Both the position numbers and the translations under genes were made by a program. This document shows positions 32,959 through 46,805 of a DNA stretch of 64,000 bases, piece after piece. Each line of letters begins with the position of its first letter. Within the stretch, counting starts at the first letter, position 1. The notes beneath the pieces are model-generated. The model made no database searches and was not told the origin of the DNA. It was given only the letters and a program-made list of their open reading frames with translations. The DNA is from Petaurus breviceps papuanus. Lineage: Eukaryota; Chordata; Mammalia; Diprotodontia; Petauridae. The stretch is taken from the NCBI GenBank assembly GCA_028583685.1, contig JAMXIF010001164.1:10906206-10970205 (forward strand). The letters are read 5' to 3'.

Positions 32959-33703
32959 GCTGCCACTCAATTACTTGACTTTTGAGCTCTTTGCCACAGT
33001 AAAACTCTGCTTCCAGAGAGGAGAGCTTTGTCTCAAATCACTGGGGTTTTCACAGCTGCCAGAGCTATTAGTTAAGTGCCCTCTCTGAAGCCTCCACAAA
33101 CTCTGGCACCTGGTCATACACCCCAAGACCTCCACCCAAGACCATGATCCATATCCAGGCAGGTTAAAGCAAGAACAATTACCCTCTGAATGGTTTCTTG
33201 GTACCCCTACCATCTGTAGGCTGGGAGCTCTGAAGCAGCCATGTGGAGGTGGCTGCATGGCTGCTGTACCTTTGCTACTTCTCACTCCAGGGGCAGAGGC
33301 CAGACTGCACCTCTCCCCCCCCCCTCATCTGCCCCCACACTTCCAACAGAGTTCACTGATCTTTTACTTTTTCTTTGGCATTTATGATTTGATAATTCTG
33401 GAAACCACCACAGTTGCTGGTGATCCACTCTCCTGAAGTCCTCTGTAGCTTCTGATCGGGGCTGTCCTGGGGCTAAAACTGTGGGCTCATGCAGGGCTGG
33501 GCTTGGCTCCCAGTGGGCTGTGATGGGCCCTTTCTGACTACATGCTGGGCAGCCTTCAGTGGGAGATTTTTTTCTCTTTGTCACTTTGTGGATTCTGTAG
33601 CTCTAAAATTTGTTTAGAATCATATTTTATAGGTATTTGAGGTGGCTATGGGATGAGCTCACGGAGTTTCCTTGCTTCTATGATGCCATCTTGGCTAGCC
33701 CCT

Positions 33704-33873
33704 GGTCCAGTTTGCTTTTGATCTGGGTGATAGCACATTAAATAGAAGAAAAAATATTGATTTAAATTGATAATAAGGTGGCAGACCATGATTTCTTTGA
33801 AGTGTTGCTTCATGAATCTATCTAAAACAAACAATTTGTTAGCCTAAATAACATATCTAACATTAAAAAATAA
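33704..33873. other. short low-copy spacer
   Basis: Separates HAL1 copy B from the nested L1 block. Nothing recognised. Confidence 0.4.
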
Positions 33874-33893
33874 AAAAAAGGAGTCCTGAGACT

Positions 33894-34932
33894 GCTGGTG
33901 TGAAGATGGTGAAGTGAGGAAGGAACCCTCTGAAGCCCTCCTAAATTCCTCACCAAACAATGAGAAAACTGCCTCAGAATTGATCTAGGAGCAGGGAAGC
34001 AGTTCGCCAGCCAGGCAGGAAAGTTCTATCTCACTTGGGTGGGAGGGAAGCAAGGTCCAAGAACAGCAGCAGTCTCATAGCAGGGGGCCTGCAGCAGGGA
34101 TCTAAGCCTGGGGCAGTCTACCAGTAAGGCCCCAACCTCCTGCAAACCAGCAGCCTCTTTGGCGAGTGAGCCGTCTGTATATCACCACCTTAGTGTCCCC
34201 ACCCAGAGCAAGCCATCAGCTAGGCCTTGACCCCTTTGCTGGCCAGTAGTGAAACCCTGCCTCAAGGCTGGCCAACAGCAAGACCCTGTCCTTTGGGCCT
34301 GCCAGCAGAGAGACTGTTTCTATAGCAACCCAGAAACAACCCCTGGGGCAGATCAGCAACAAGATCCTTCCTCTAGTGGTAATCACCAGAAAGATTCTGT
34401 TGTGATGCAGAAGAAAGTCCACATTCCTGGGGCAAGCCAGAAGCTAAACCTCACACCCAGGGGCTAGGCCAACAGGGAGCTTTCATCTGCCAAGTACAAA
34501 CCTAAAGGGTAACCTATCCTCCTGTGAAAAAAACAGCTAAGCTATGGAGCCCAGTGAAAGCCAGCAGTAAGACCCTGAGCCCCAATCCAAAAAATTGGGA
34601 CAGTGAAGGACCAAAGCCCAACTCTCAAATAAAAATGCCAAATCACAGAAAAGGCAGAATAAAATGAGCAAAAAAGAAACTAACAAAAGAACTTGGCTAT
34701 GGAAAGTTATTATTTTGATGGGGAATGAAGGTCTTAACTTAGAAGAGGACAATAGTGTTAAAAAGGATACATGTATCCTCAAAGAAAAATGCAATTTGGT
34801 CTCAAGACCAAAAATAATTCCTGAAAGAGATTAAAAACCAAATTAGAGAAGTAGAGGGAAAACTGGGAAAAGAAATGAGAGTAATGCAAGAGAATCATGA
34901 AAAAGGAGTCAACAATCTGTCAAAAGATATAT
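33894..34932 (+). pseudogene. L1 5' UTR and N-terminal part of ORF1
   Basis: The 5' UTR has GAAGATGGTGAAGTGAGGAA and C/A-rich repeats of CAGCAAGACCC/CCAGCAG type. ORF1-like sequence begins near 34,640 and reaches the coiled coil (TAGAGAAGTAGAGGGAAAAC, AATGCAAGAGAATCATGAAA), stopping at 34,932 where HAL1 copy D begins. Several stops are present. Its N-terminus differs from that of the HAL1 copies, so the outer element is not a HAL1. Confidence 0.7.
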
Positions 34933-35952
34933 AAGGGCAGGGCCAAGATGGCAGAGTAGGAGCAGGAAATTTCATGAGCTCATGCTACAACCACTTCTAA
35001 TACCTGTAAAATGTGGTTCTAAACAAATTTTAGAACTACAGAACCCACAAAGTGATAGAGATAAACAAATCTCCTGCTGAAGCCAGCCTGGCAGGCCTGC
35101 AGGAAGGAACTATTGCACTGATCCGGGACCTGAGTGTAGTCCTGTGTGAAACGTGCTGAGTGGCCCCCACCAGCAACCCAGCCCAGCCAGAGCAGACTTC
35201 AGGAGAGTGAATCACTGGCAGCTTTGGCAGTTTCCAGACTTCTTAACCCATAAACACCAAAGGGAAAATAAAAAGTCAGTGGGAATTCTGTTAGAATTGG
35301 GTGACAGAAGAGCGTGGTCGGCCCCTACCCCTGGGAAGAGAGGTAGAGGAGGCACAACAGCTGCCTCTGGAGCTCCCGGCCTACAGATCTAAGGGGGACC
35401 AAGTGACCATTCAGAGGGCAATTGCTCTTGTTGTGACCTGCTTGGATCTCAGTCACTGTCTTGGGCGGTGGTTCTGGTGTGAGAAATGCCAGTGTGCCAG
35501 AGCTTGTGGTGGCTGTAGAGAGGGCACCCTCCTCAGATCTCTGACACCATTTGCTAAAACCCCGGTGATTTGGGAAAAAGTTCTGCACTTTGGAATCAGA
35601 GTTATACTGTGGCAAACAGCTCAAAAGTCAAATCATTGGCTGGCAAGATGAGCAAGCAGAGGAAGCACAATCAGACCATAGAATCCTTTCTGGGGACAAA
35701 AAGGATCAAAACATGGAACCAGAAGAAGACAACAAAGGCAAAACTAATACATCAAAAGCTTCCAAGAAAAATATGAATTGATTACAGGTCATGGAGGAGC
35801 TCAAGAAGGAGTTTGAAAATCAAATAAAGTGGAGGAAAAATTGGGAAGAGAAATGAGAATGATGCAAGAAAATCATGAAAAGCAAATCAACAGTCTGCTA
35901 AAGGAGACCTAAAAAATACTGAAGAACATAACATCTTAAAAATAGACTATCT

Positions 35953-37110
<1,158 letters not shown>

Positions 37111-38019
37111 AAAAATAGACTATCTCAAATGGCAAAAGAGGCTCAAAAAACCAATGAGGAGAAGAATGCCTTAAAAAGCTAAATTTGCCATATGGAAAAG
37201 GAATTTCTAAAACTCATTGAAGAGAATATTTCCTTCAAAATTAGATTGGAGCAAATGGAAGTTAATGACTTTATGAGAAATCAAAATACTATAAAACAGA
37301 TCCAAACAAATGGAAAAAATAGAAGGCAATGTGAAATATCTCATTGGAAAAACCACTGACCTCGAAAATAGATCTATGAGAGATAACTTAAAAATTGTTG
37401 GACTACCTGAAATCCATGATCAAAAAAAGAATCTGGAAATCATCCTTCAAGAAATTCTCAAGGAAAATTGCCCTGATATTCTAGAACCAGAGGGCAAAAT
37501 AGAAGTTGAAAGAATTCATCAATTACCTCTTGAAAAAGATCCCAAAAAAGAAAACTCCTAGGCATGTCATAGCCAGATTTCAGAGCTCCCAGGTCCAGGA
37601 GAAAATATTATAAGCTGTCAGGAAGAAACAATTTGAATATTGTGGAAACACAATCAGAATGACATAAGATCTAGCAGCTTCTACATTGAGGGATCAAAGG
37701 GTTTGGGATATGATATATTAGAGGTCAAAGGAGCTGGGATTAAAACCAAGAATCACATACCCAACAAAACTGAGTATGATGTTTCAGGGGAAAATTTGTC
37801 ATTCAATGAAATAGACAACTTTCAAGTATTCTTGTTGAAAAAACCAGAGCTGAACAGAAATTTTGATTTTCAAATATAAGAAGCAAGAGAAGCATGAGAA
37901 GGTAAACAGGGGAAAGAAATCATAAGGAATTTATTAAAGTTGAACTATTTATATTCCTACTTGGAAAAACAATAATTGTAACTCATGAGACTTTGATCAG
38001 TATGAGGATAGTCTAAGGG

Positions 38020-38130
38020 AATATATATGTATATACGTGTATACATACATATATATGTATATATACAAGGGTGTATATGTGTATAAATACATATGTGAGT
38101 GTGTGTATATGTGTGTACATGTATACATAG
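38020..38130. repeat. TA/CATA/GTGT tract in the 3' UTR of HAL1 copy D
   Basis: Degenerate ATATATGTATATACGTGTAT-like units at the same position relative to ORF1 as in copies A-C. Confidence 0.85.
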
Positions 38131-38820
38131 AGGGCACAGGATCAGTTGAATAGGAAGGCATGATATAAAAAAAATAAAATTAAGAGGTGAGAGAGAAATA
38201 CAATGAAAGAAGGATATGGGGGAGAGAGAATAGGGTAAATTATCTCATATAAAAAAGGCAAGAGAAAACTATTACAATGGAGGGGAAGAACAGGAAGGTG
38301 AAAGGGAATGGGTCAACCTTACTCCCATTGAATTTGGCTTAAGGAGGGAATAACCTACACACTCAATTGGGTATCTTACCCTACAGGAAAGTAGGGGTTA
38401 AGGGCATGAGAGGGGGATGATAGAAGGGAGTGCAGATTGGCGGAGAGGGTAGTTAGAAGCACACACTTTTGAAAAGGCACAGGGTCAAAATAGAAAATAG
38501 AATGAGTGGGGGGGTGGGATAGGATGAAGGGAAATATAGTTAGTCTTTCATCATATATCTACTATGGAAAGGTTTTGTGTAACTACACATGTACAACTTA
38601 TATTGAATTGCTTGTCTTCCCAGTGGGGGTGGGTCAGGAGGGAAGAAGGGAAATAATCTGGAAATCAAAGTTTTAAAAAATAAATGTTTAAAAAAATTTT
38701 TTACATGCAACTGGGAAATAAGATATACAGGTATACAGGCACTGGGGTATAGAACTCCATGTTGCCCTACTAGAAATTTAGAGGGGGAATTGGGGGAGGG
38801 GTGTGGGGGTGTATATTTAA

Positions 38821-39440
38821 AGAAATAGAGCACTTTCAAGCATTTCTAATTAAAAAAAACAGTGGAATAAAAATTTTGACCTCCAAATACAAGATTCAAA
38901 GGAAACAAAAAAGAAACAAGAAAGAGAAAATATAAGAATTTCAATGAGGTTAAATTGTTTATATTTCTATGTGGCAAGATACTATTTGTAACTCTTAAGT
39001 ACTATAAGAGCAATTACAATATATAGATATAGGGTGTGATTACAGGAAGATTTATAAGGGATGATGGGATGATATGCCAAACAAAGAAAATTAAGGGGTG
39101 ATAAAGAAAATTGCACTGGATGAAGGAGGGGGGAGTTTGAATGTGGTAAATTATCCCATATAAAAGAGGCATAAAAGAGACATGATAATTTAGGGAAAGA
39201 TAAGCACTGGGTAGTAGGCAAAACTCTTCAAAACTGGCTCAAAGAGAGAGTAACAAACACATTCAATTGGTCACAGAAATCTATCTTACTCTATAAGAAA
39301 ATACAAAAGATACATGGATAATAGAAGGGGGATGTGAGTGCTGATAAAAGGGAGAATAGTTTAGGGAAATCTGGGATCAGAAGCAAAACATTTGGGAGGA
39401 GGGAAAGAGATGGGGTTAAGAGAGAGGGCTGGATAAACAA
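38821..39440 (+). pseudogene. L1 ORF1 C-terminal remnant and inter-ORF region
   Basis: Resumes with GAGCACTTTCAAGCATTTCT, matching the C-terminal ORF1 block (GAGGACTTTCAAGCATTC in copy C, minus strand). It then continues through inter-ORF sequence. About 0.7 kb of ORF1 expected between 34,932 and here is absent. Confidence 0.7.
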
Positions 39441-41932
39441 CCAGAACATAGCCTGGAGGAAAATACATAGTTAGCTATCTAAACTATAAATGTGAATGGG
39501 ATAAATTCAGCCATAAAATGGAAGCAGATAGCAGAATGGATTGAAAACCAGATTTCTACAATGTGTTGTTTACAAGAAACACATGTGAAGCAGAGAGATA
39601 CACAAAGATTTAAGGTAAGGGGTTAGAGTAGAATTTATTATGCTTTAGCCCAAGCAAAGAAATCTAGTAATCTGGAAATTACTAGAAATCTAGTATTCTT
39701 GATCTCTGACAAAGTAAAAGCAAAAACAAGATCTAATTAAAAGAGATAAGAAAGGAAACTATATCTTACTGAAAGGTACCACACACAATGAAGTCATATC
39801 AATATTAAACCTATATGTACCAAATGATATTCCATCTAAATTTTTGAAGATGTTGTATGAGTTACAGCAGGAAATAGATAATAAAACTATTATTAGTGAG
39901 GGACTTCAACTTTCTCCTCTCAGAGCTAGATAAATCTAACCAAAAATATAAACAAGAAAGAAGTTGAGGTGAAAAACAATTCTGGAAAAGCCCTTTGAAG
40001 AAAATTGAATGGGAATGGGAAAGAATATACCTTTTTCTCAGCTGTAGATAATAGCATGTACACAAAAATTGATCATGTGTTAGGACAGAAAAACTTCACA
40101 ATGAAATGCAGAAAAACAGAATAGTAAATGTGTCCCTTTTCAGATCATACTGCAATAAAAATTACATTCAATGATAGACAATGGAAAAATATTAAAATTT
40201 AATTGCAAATTAATCTAATACTAAAAAAGTGGATTAAAAAAACAAATGACAGAAACAATCAATAAATTCATTAAATAAAATGACAACAATAAGGTAATAT
40301 ACCAAAATTTTTGATATGCAGCCACAGCAGCATTTATGGGAAAATTTATATCTCTAATTGCTTACATCAATAAAATAGTGAAAAAGTAGATCAATGAATT
40401 GATCTTTAAACAACAACAAAAACTAGAAAAGAAAAAAATTAAAATTCCTAATTAAATAACAAATTATAAATTCTCCAAATCAAAAGAGATATTAATAAAA
40501 TTGAAATTAAGCTCACCATTGAACTAACAAATAAAACTAGAAACTAGTTTTATGGAGGGAAAAAATTATAAAACAGATAAACCATTAGTTAATTTGATTT
40601 AAAAAAGGAGAGAATAAAACCAAATTAGTAGTATAAAAAATGAAAGGAGCTAACTTACTTTCAATGAAAGGAAATGAGACAATTGTTAGGAGCAGTTTTA
40701 CCTAGTTATAATCCAATAAATTTGACAATCTAAATTAGAAATGGATTAGTAGCTGCAAAAAACATAAATTATCCAGATTATCAGAAGAAATAAAATATAT
40801 ATATAACCCAGCCTTAGAAAAAAGAAATCGAACAAGCCATTAATGAACTTCCTAAGAAAAAAATCCCAAGGACCAGATGCATTCACAACAAATTCTACCA
40901 AACATTTAAAGAAAAATTAATCCCAATGCTATATAAACTATATGAAAAAAATATGCAAAACGGAGTCCTACCAAATTCCTTTTATGACACAAATATGGTG
41001 CTGATACCCACACCAGGAAGAGCCAAAGCATAGAAAGAAAATTATAGACCAATTTCCTTAATGAATGTCAATACAAATATTTTAAGTTAAATACTAGCAA
41101 AGAGATTAGAGCAATATATCACAAAGATCACTGTGAAAAGTTGGAATTTGTACCAGGAATGCAAGGCCCATTCAATATTAGGAAGAATTTCAACCACATC
41201 AATAACAGAACCAATAGAAATCATGTAATTATCTTAAAAGGTACAGAAAAAGCCTTTGACAAAATACAGCACCCATTCCTATTAAAACACCTAGAAAGGT
41301 TAGGAATAAATGGAGCTAACCTTGAAATGGTAAATATTATTTATTTAAAACCATCAGCAAGTATTATCTGAAATGAGGATAAAATAGAAACCTTCCCAGT
41401 ACAATCAGGGGTGAAACAAGGATGCCCATTATCACCTCTGCTATTTGATCTGTACTAGAAATGTTAGCTAAAGCAATAAGAGAAGAAAAAGAAATTAAAA
41501 GAACTAGACTAGACAATGAGGAAATGCAACCATTAATCTTTACAGATAATATGATGTTAAATTTAGAGAATACCAGAGAATTAGCGAAAGAACTACTTGA
41601 AATTATTAACAATATTAGCAATCGTGCAGGATACAAAATAAATCCATATGAATAATTACCATTTTACAAATGAAGTCAGATCTAAACAGTTGGAAAAAAC
41701 AATTGCTCATGGGTAGCTTGAGCCAATATAATAAAAATGACCATTGTATATAAATTTATTTATTCAATCAAACTACCAAATTACCAAAATATTTCATAGA
41801 GCTAGAAAAAAATAATAAACAAAATTCATCTGGAAGAACAAAAGTTCAAGGATATCAAAGAAATCAGTAAAACAAATGTGAAAGAAGGTGGTCTAACTGT
41901 ACCAGATCTCAAACTATATTAAAAAGCAGTAA

Positions 41933-42653
41933 TGAGGAAGTTGATTCACTGAAGACCCCCTACTCTCTTCCAATCAGTATCAATCAGTTTGATATGATTT
42001 TAAGTTCTGGCCCCAGAGCTGTGAGATGAAGATGGTAAGATCATTTGAATAATCATAGGACACTGGAAGGAGGCCCTCTACCCTTGTTTTTTCTTGTTGT
42101 GGTGATCAAGCCCAGTATGGTGGAGGTGACTCAACTACATGGAAAGTCCCCCAAAATTATTTTGCATTTCTGGACCATTCTCTCTCTCTATTTTTTTTTT
42201 TTTTGCTTTGCAGGGCAATTGGGATTAAGTGACTTGCCCAAGGTCACATGGCTAGTTTTTGTGTTAAGTGTCCGAAGGTGGATTTGAACTCAGGTACTCT
42301 TGACTTCAGGGCCGGTGCTCTATTCTGGACCATTCTCTTTTATCCAATATAAGCAGTTGCCCATCTCGTCAGTGAAGATATTCTTTGCTTTGCCCAACTT
42401 GTGACTCTGTTAATATATTGTTTTGCTTATTTTAGCCTATGCATCATATGTCAATGAAATAATTCTGTTCTTAAATGTTTACATATTGAACCCTATAAAA
42501 ATAGACCCCAGAAGGAGGGAGCATGTCAATTCATGAGGAAGATCAGTGGTCCACTTCATTAGAGGGGACCATGAGCCCTTTAATAAAATGCCATTGGCTT
42601 AGAGTTCTGCCTCAGTTTCTCTTATTGTGGGTTGCATAATTTTTATTCCCACA
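41933..42653 (+). mobile_element. solo LTR (fossil endogenous retrovirus, ERV1-like), split by a SINE
   Basis: Starts TG (TGAGGAAGTTGATTCACTG), ends CA (TTTTTATTCCCACA) and is flanked by a 4-bp duplication GTAA (41,929-41,932 and 42,654-42,657). A TATA-like CCCTATAAAAATAG and an AATAAA before a T-rich region sit in LTR order near the 3' end. Length is about 565 bp without the SINE and its duplication. A 4-bp duplication is usual for ERV1-type integration. No internal region is present. It is younger than the L1 and older than the SINE inside it. Confidence 0.7.
42184..42322 (-). mobile_element. tRNA-derived SINE inside the solo LTR
   Basis: Body GCTAGTTTTTGTGTTAAGTG on plus. A perfect 16-bp TSD TTCTGGACCATTCTCT flanks it (42,168-42,183 and 42,323-42,338). 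The head is shortened (ends GCCGGTGCTCTA), so it is 5' truncated. Confidence 0.92.
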
Positions 42654-44170
42654 GTAATTGTTCGAACAATATGATATTGGATAAGAAATAGAGTGGTGGA
42701 ACAGTGGAATAGATTACATACAAATTGCATTATAGTAAATGGCCATACCATAGTAATCTAGTATAAAACCCAAAGATCCAAACTTTTGGAAGAAAAACTC
42801 ATTTGACAAAACAAACAAACAAAAAGCTGTTGGGAAAAATGGAAAACACTATGGCACAAACTAGGTATAAACCAACATCTCACCCCATATACTAAGATAA
42901 GGTCAAAATGGGTGCATGATTTACACCTAAAGGTGATACCATAAGCAGACTAAGAAATCATGGAATAATTTATCTGTCAGATTTATGGATAAGGGAAGAA
43001 TTTAGAACCATGGAAGATATAGAAAACATTACAAAATATAAAATAATTTCGATTTTATGAACTTAAAATGTTTTTACATAAACAAAACCAGTACAACCAA
43101 AATTACAAGTAAAGCAGAAAACTGGGGACATTTTTTCCCAAGTATCTCTGATAAAAGTCTCATTTCTCAAATATATAGATAACTAAGTGAAACTTATAAA
43201 ATTACAAGTCATTCCCCAATTGATAAATGGTTAAAGGATATGAACAGGCAGTTTTTAGACAAAGAAATCAATACTATTTGTTGATCTATAGTAATATAAA
43301 AATGGTCTATATCATTATCGATTAGAAAAAAATCAAAGGAACTCTGAGGTACACCACATATCTATCAGATTTGGTAATATGACAGAAAAGGCAAATGATA
43401 AATATTGGAGAACATGTGGGAAAATTAGAACACTAATGCACTATTGGTAGAGTTGTGAACTGATCCAACCATTCTGGAGAGCAATTTGGAATTATGCCCA
43501 AAGGGTTATAAAACTGTGCATACACTTTGATACACTAATACCACTACTAGGTCTGTATTGCAAATATATGCCACTCCTCCCCACCCCCCCAATTGTACAA
43601 AAATACTTATAGCAGCTCTTTTGGTGGTAGCTAAGAATAGGAAATCAAAGGCATGCCCATCAATTGGGGAATGGTTAAACAAACTGTGTTATATGGTTGT
43701 AATGGAATATTATTGTGCTATAAGACATGACAAGCAGGATGATTTTGGCAAAACCTGGAAAGTCTTACATGAACCAATATATAGTGAAGTGAACAGAACC
43801 AGGGGCATGTTGTGCCTGGTAATAGCAATATTGTTTAATGAAGACTTGTGAATGAATTAGCTGGTCTCATCAATATCCAAGACAATCCCAATGGACTAAT
43901 GATGAAGCATATGATCTTTCTCCAGAGAAAGAACTGATATTGATTGAATATAGACTGAAGCACGCTAATTTTCACTTTCTTTCATTTTTTTTCTTTCATT
44001 TGAGTCATCTTGTACAAAAGGACTAATATGGAAATGTTTTACATAGTTGCACATATACAACTTATATTTGATTGCTTACCATCTCGGGGAAGGAAAGAGG
44101 AGGGAGGGACAGAGGAATGGAATTTGAAACTCAAAACTTTATATAAATGTTAAAAAAGAATCCTAAAACT

Positions 44171-44585
44171 TGTAAAGTAATTCTCTTAGGTCTGCAGAAG
44201 ATAAGCAGCTTTGGAAAACTGACAAGATTTTTTTTCCCTTTTGTTTGGGCAACAATCCGTGAAAGATATTTCAGTAGATGTGGTTGTCAACAGATTTCAC
44301 CTGAACTGATTTTAAATAAATCCCAGAAGAAGGAGAAATGCATGGGAACCCAATTTATAAATGTAATTTTCCCCTCACTCATTCTTGCTTGTAATTTAAC
44401 ATGATAGCCAGGATGCTTGGGGTTTTACAGCTTGTTCACCATAGTCTTTTTGAATGAATGCTTAGTTTTCCATTGCTTTTCGTAAGAGATAATAGAGGTG
44501 GAACAGTAGGTTTGATTCCTACCTAGTTGAAGTGAAATGGTCAACCATCCTCTCCATTTGGATCTGGGATCTGTAACATTGCTCT
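44171..44585. other. low-copy sequence, nothing recognised
   Basis: No family or credible ORF. Confidence 0.4.
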
Positions 44586-44812
44586 TTGTTTCTATCTCTC
44601 TTTTTCTGTTTCTTTGTCTTTCTTCTGTTCCTTCTCTATCTCTCTGCCTCTCTCCTCTCTTTCCCTTTTTCCTCTTTCTCTCTCCCTCTTACTTCTCTTC
44701 TATTCCCCTTCTTCTCCCCTCTCTCTCTGTCCTCTCCTCTCCTTTTCTCTCCTCTCAGTCTCACTCTTCCCTTCTCTCTCTCCCTCCCACCCCCTGCCCC
44801 CTTTCTACCTAG
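44586..44812. repeat. pyrimidine-rich tract, TCTCTC/CTTCC type
   Basis: About 225 bp almost entirely C/T on plus. The three overlapping Ser/Leu/Pro-rich frames are products of the composition. Confidence 0.9.
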
Positions 44813-46520
44813 AATAGGAAATAGAAGTGGTACTTCCCTGGTCTACAGGGAATAGTTTGTGAAGGTTTGAAGATTTGTTGAAAAGCCCTCTGAGGCTCTG
44901 CTTGTTACTACAGGAGCCAATTCAGACAACAGTCATTGCCACAGAACAAACGAACAGAGAACTTTTCCTGTTTGTGATTCAGTGTGACAGCTGTTTAGCA
45001 TTTGCCTAGGGCTGTTTGGTTGTGTCATTGAAGCTGCTCTAGCAATGGGAGCCACTACATGGAACATTCTGTTTTCTTTTGTCACTCCAGAAACAAGTCC
45101 ATTAGCTTGTGGACATGGAATCCCAATATCACCCACCCCAAACAACAAGCTATCTCTGCAGGTTTCCCACCTGTGGGTTCTAATTAAAGCTATTGTCTTT
45201 GTGTGTACTGAACACCCAATTAGTCTTTGTAAATCATTTATGCCTAGTGTTATGGCTGAAATTGATCATTGCAAATGGTCCTTGTTGAGTAAGATGCTGA
45301 CAGCCCTGGGATTACTTTTGGACATGAACCATATCATAGGACCTGGTGGGCTTTCCCAGAGGGAAAGCAAACAAACAAATAAAAGGTAATTTGTTACTTA
45401 GAACTGTGGATAATTTCTGGAAATGAGCGGTGTTCATCCAAGCAGTAGAATCATCTTGGCCCCTTTTCTCAGAATATTGCAGGTGCTTTCAATATTTGCA
45501 GCTGGAATCGGCTCCCTAGTTGAGGGTAACTAAGAAACAAATCTGTCCCCAAAGAGATGGGCTTTGCACACTTTTATGGTGAGCTCAGAACTGCCATCCT
45601 CATAGCTCCAACAATAAACACAAGCTTTCTGAGGTGCCACATGTTTCCATGTCTGTGGAAAAACTAAAGGAGATGGAAATGAATTCCTTTAGACAGAAGA
45701 CAAGAAGGAAAGCTTAGCTCAAAGCTAGTGTTTGTTCAGATTAGGAACAAATGCACAATATTTTCCCTAATCATCCAGGCCCTCAAAGACAGATGGTCCT
45801 GTTCTTTTTGAGCCATCATAAAGTGTCTACACAATTCTTGGGCTCACTCTAGAATCTCATTAGCATAAAGTCATTCTTTGTTATTTGAATTCCACAACAA
45901 ATGCCAAAATATTTTCTTCTCTATGTTTTCCTTGGTTGGTTCAAACCTTTTCAGGATTCTGGGAAGAGTATAGCTACCCCCCAACCCTCTTTGTTTTCCC
46001 TCCTCCAACCATAGCGGATGACGAATTAGAATTAATTAGACCAAAGCCACTGGAAAATGTACAGCTAAAGAGTACAAACTAATTCTGAAAGCTGGAAACT
46101 CTTATGAGAAACCCATTACTGTAATTGGCTTTTGTGCAACAAATGTAATAAGTTCCTCAGGGTTTTCCAGAGGCATGAAATAAATTGAATATAAACTAGA
46201 TTACCATTCCTTCAAGTACTTTGAACTAGATTGTGCATTCCAGTACTTCCAAGAGAGCTGCCATCATTATGCACTCTCCATCCCACTGCATGTCTAATTG
46301 ATTTGTTTTCTTGTTAGAACACAGCAAACAAGCCCATGGAAAGCATCAGAGAGAGTTAGCTAAAGCTAAGCACCCCATATTAATAAAGAATTAATTTTGC
46401 AGGGACTGTAATATCACATTTGCTTCCCTTGTTGGTTAATGCTTGCCAAAAAGTATCAGTACTTTAACCTTTGAGGTTAAGCTAAACCACTTAGTTTTTA
46501 ATATAGTGTACATGCCAGTA
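44813..46520. other. about 1.7 kb free of recognised repeats
   Basis: The longest repeat-poor stretch apart from 12.8-14.6 kb. It has AT-rich homeobox-type motifs such as AATTAATTAG (46,029) and a CTTTGTTATTTGAAT block near 45,877, but no exon that I can support. The 114-codon frame at 45,045-45,389 has no recognised domain. Confidence 0.35.
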
Positions 46521-46524
46521 TAGC

Positions 46525-46805
46525 TCCCTTCTCTGTTCCATTACACAAACTGTCCCTTCTCTGTGGAATACTCTCCTTCTTTACCTCTTTCTCTTAAGAG
46601 TCACTAGCACCTTTCAAGGCTCAAGTGCCCTCTTCTACAAAATTATCCCAATTAACTTGTGTTTGTTTTACATTTTTTTTATTAACCTATCTGTGTAATA
46701 CTGTTTCTCCCTAGTAGAATAGAAACTTCTTGAGGGAAGGAATTGTTCTGCTGTTGTCTTTGTTACTTATGTGCCTCAATAAATACTTGTTAAATTTAAT
46801 TGAAT
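46525..46805 (+). mobile_element. L2 LINE 3' end
   Basis: CTGTCCCTTCTCTGTGGAAT, CCTTTCAAGGCTCAAGTGCC and GTGCCTCAATAAATACTTGT in L2 order. Confidence 0.7.

Larger units (their letters stand above)
30412..33703 (-). mobile_element. HAL1-like (ORF1-only) LINE, copy B, older subfamily
   Basis: The minus strand begins GCCAAGATGGCATCATAG and keeps the half-L1 order: 5' UTR, ORF1, TA-rich 3' UTR, A-rich end. Its 5' UTR (AGCTCATCCCATAGCCACCT and onward) matches copy D rather than A and C, so it belongs to a second subfamily. It carries a SINE dimer within ORF1. No ORF2 is present. The TSD is not clear at the ends. Confidence 0.8.
39450..43800 (+). pseudogene. L1 ORF2 (endonuclease, reverse transcriptase), broken, with LTR insertion
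   Basis: Endonuclease block at about 39,500-39,610: AEWIENQISTMCCLQETHVK, with the glutamate of the LQET motif kept. Reverse transcriptase at about 41,140-41,660: KAFDKIQHPFLLKHLERLG, GVKQGCPLSPLLF (41,408-41,447) and, at 41,539-41,550, FTDN where active L1 has F/YADD, so the catalytic Asp pair is lost. The C-terminal region appears at 43,558-43,851 (HPPNCTKILIAALLVVAKNR and onward). Many stops and shifts. A solo LTR interrupts it at 41,933-42,653. Confidence 0.9.

Noticed and set aside
34216-34467. Opposed 68- and 72-codon frames
   Set aside because: They lie in the repetitive 5' UTR of the old L1 (CAGCAAGACC units) and are not conserved genes.
44537-44855. Three overlapping Ser/Leu-rich hydrophobic frames that look like membrane proteins
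   Set aside because: They are overlapping translations of one CT-rich tract.
45955-46082. Possible exon after CCTCCAACCATAG (frame ADDELELIRPKPLENVQLKS)
   Set aside because: The acceptor-like tract is passable, but no donor with GT in a good context follows and the frame ends within 30 codons without a protein I recognise.
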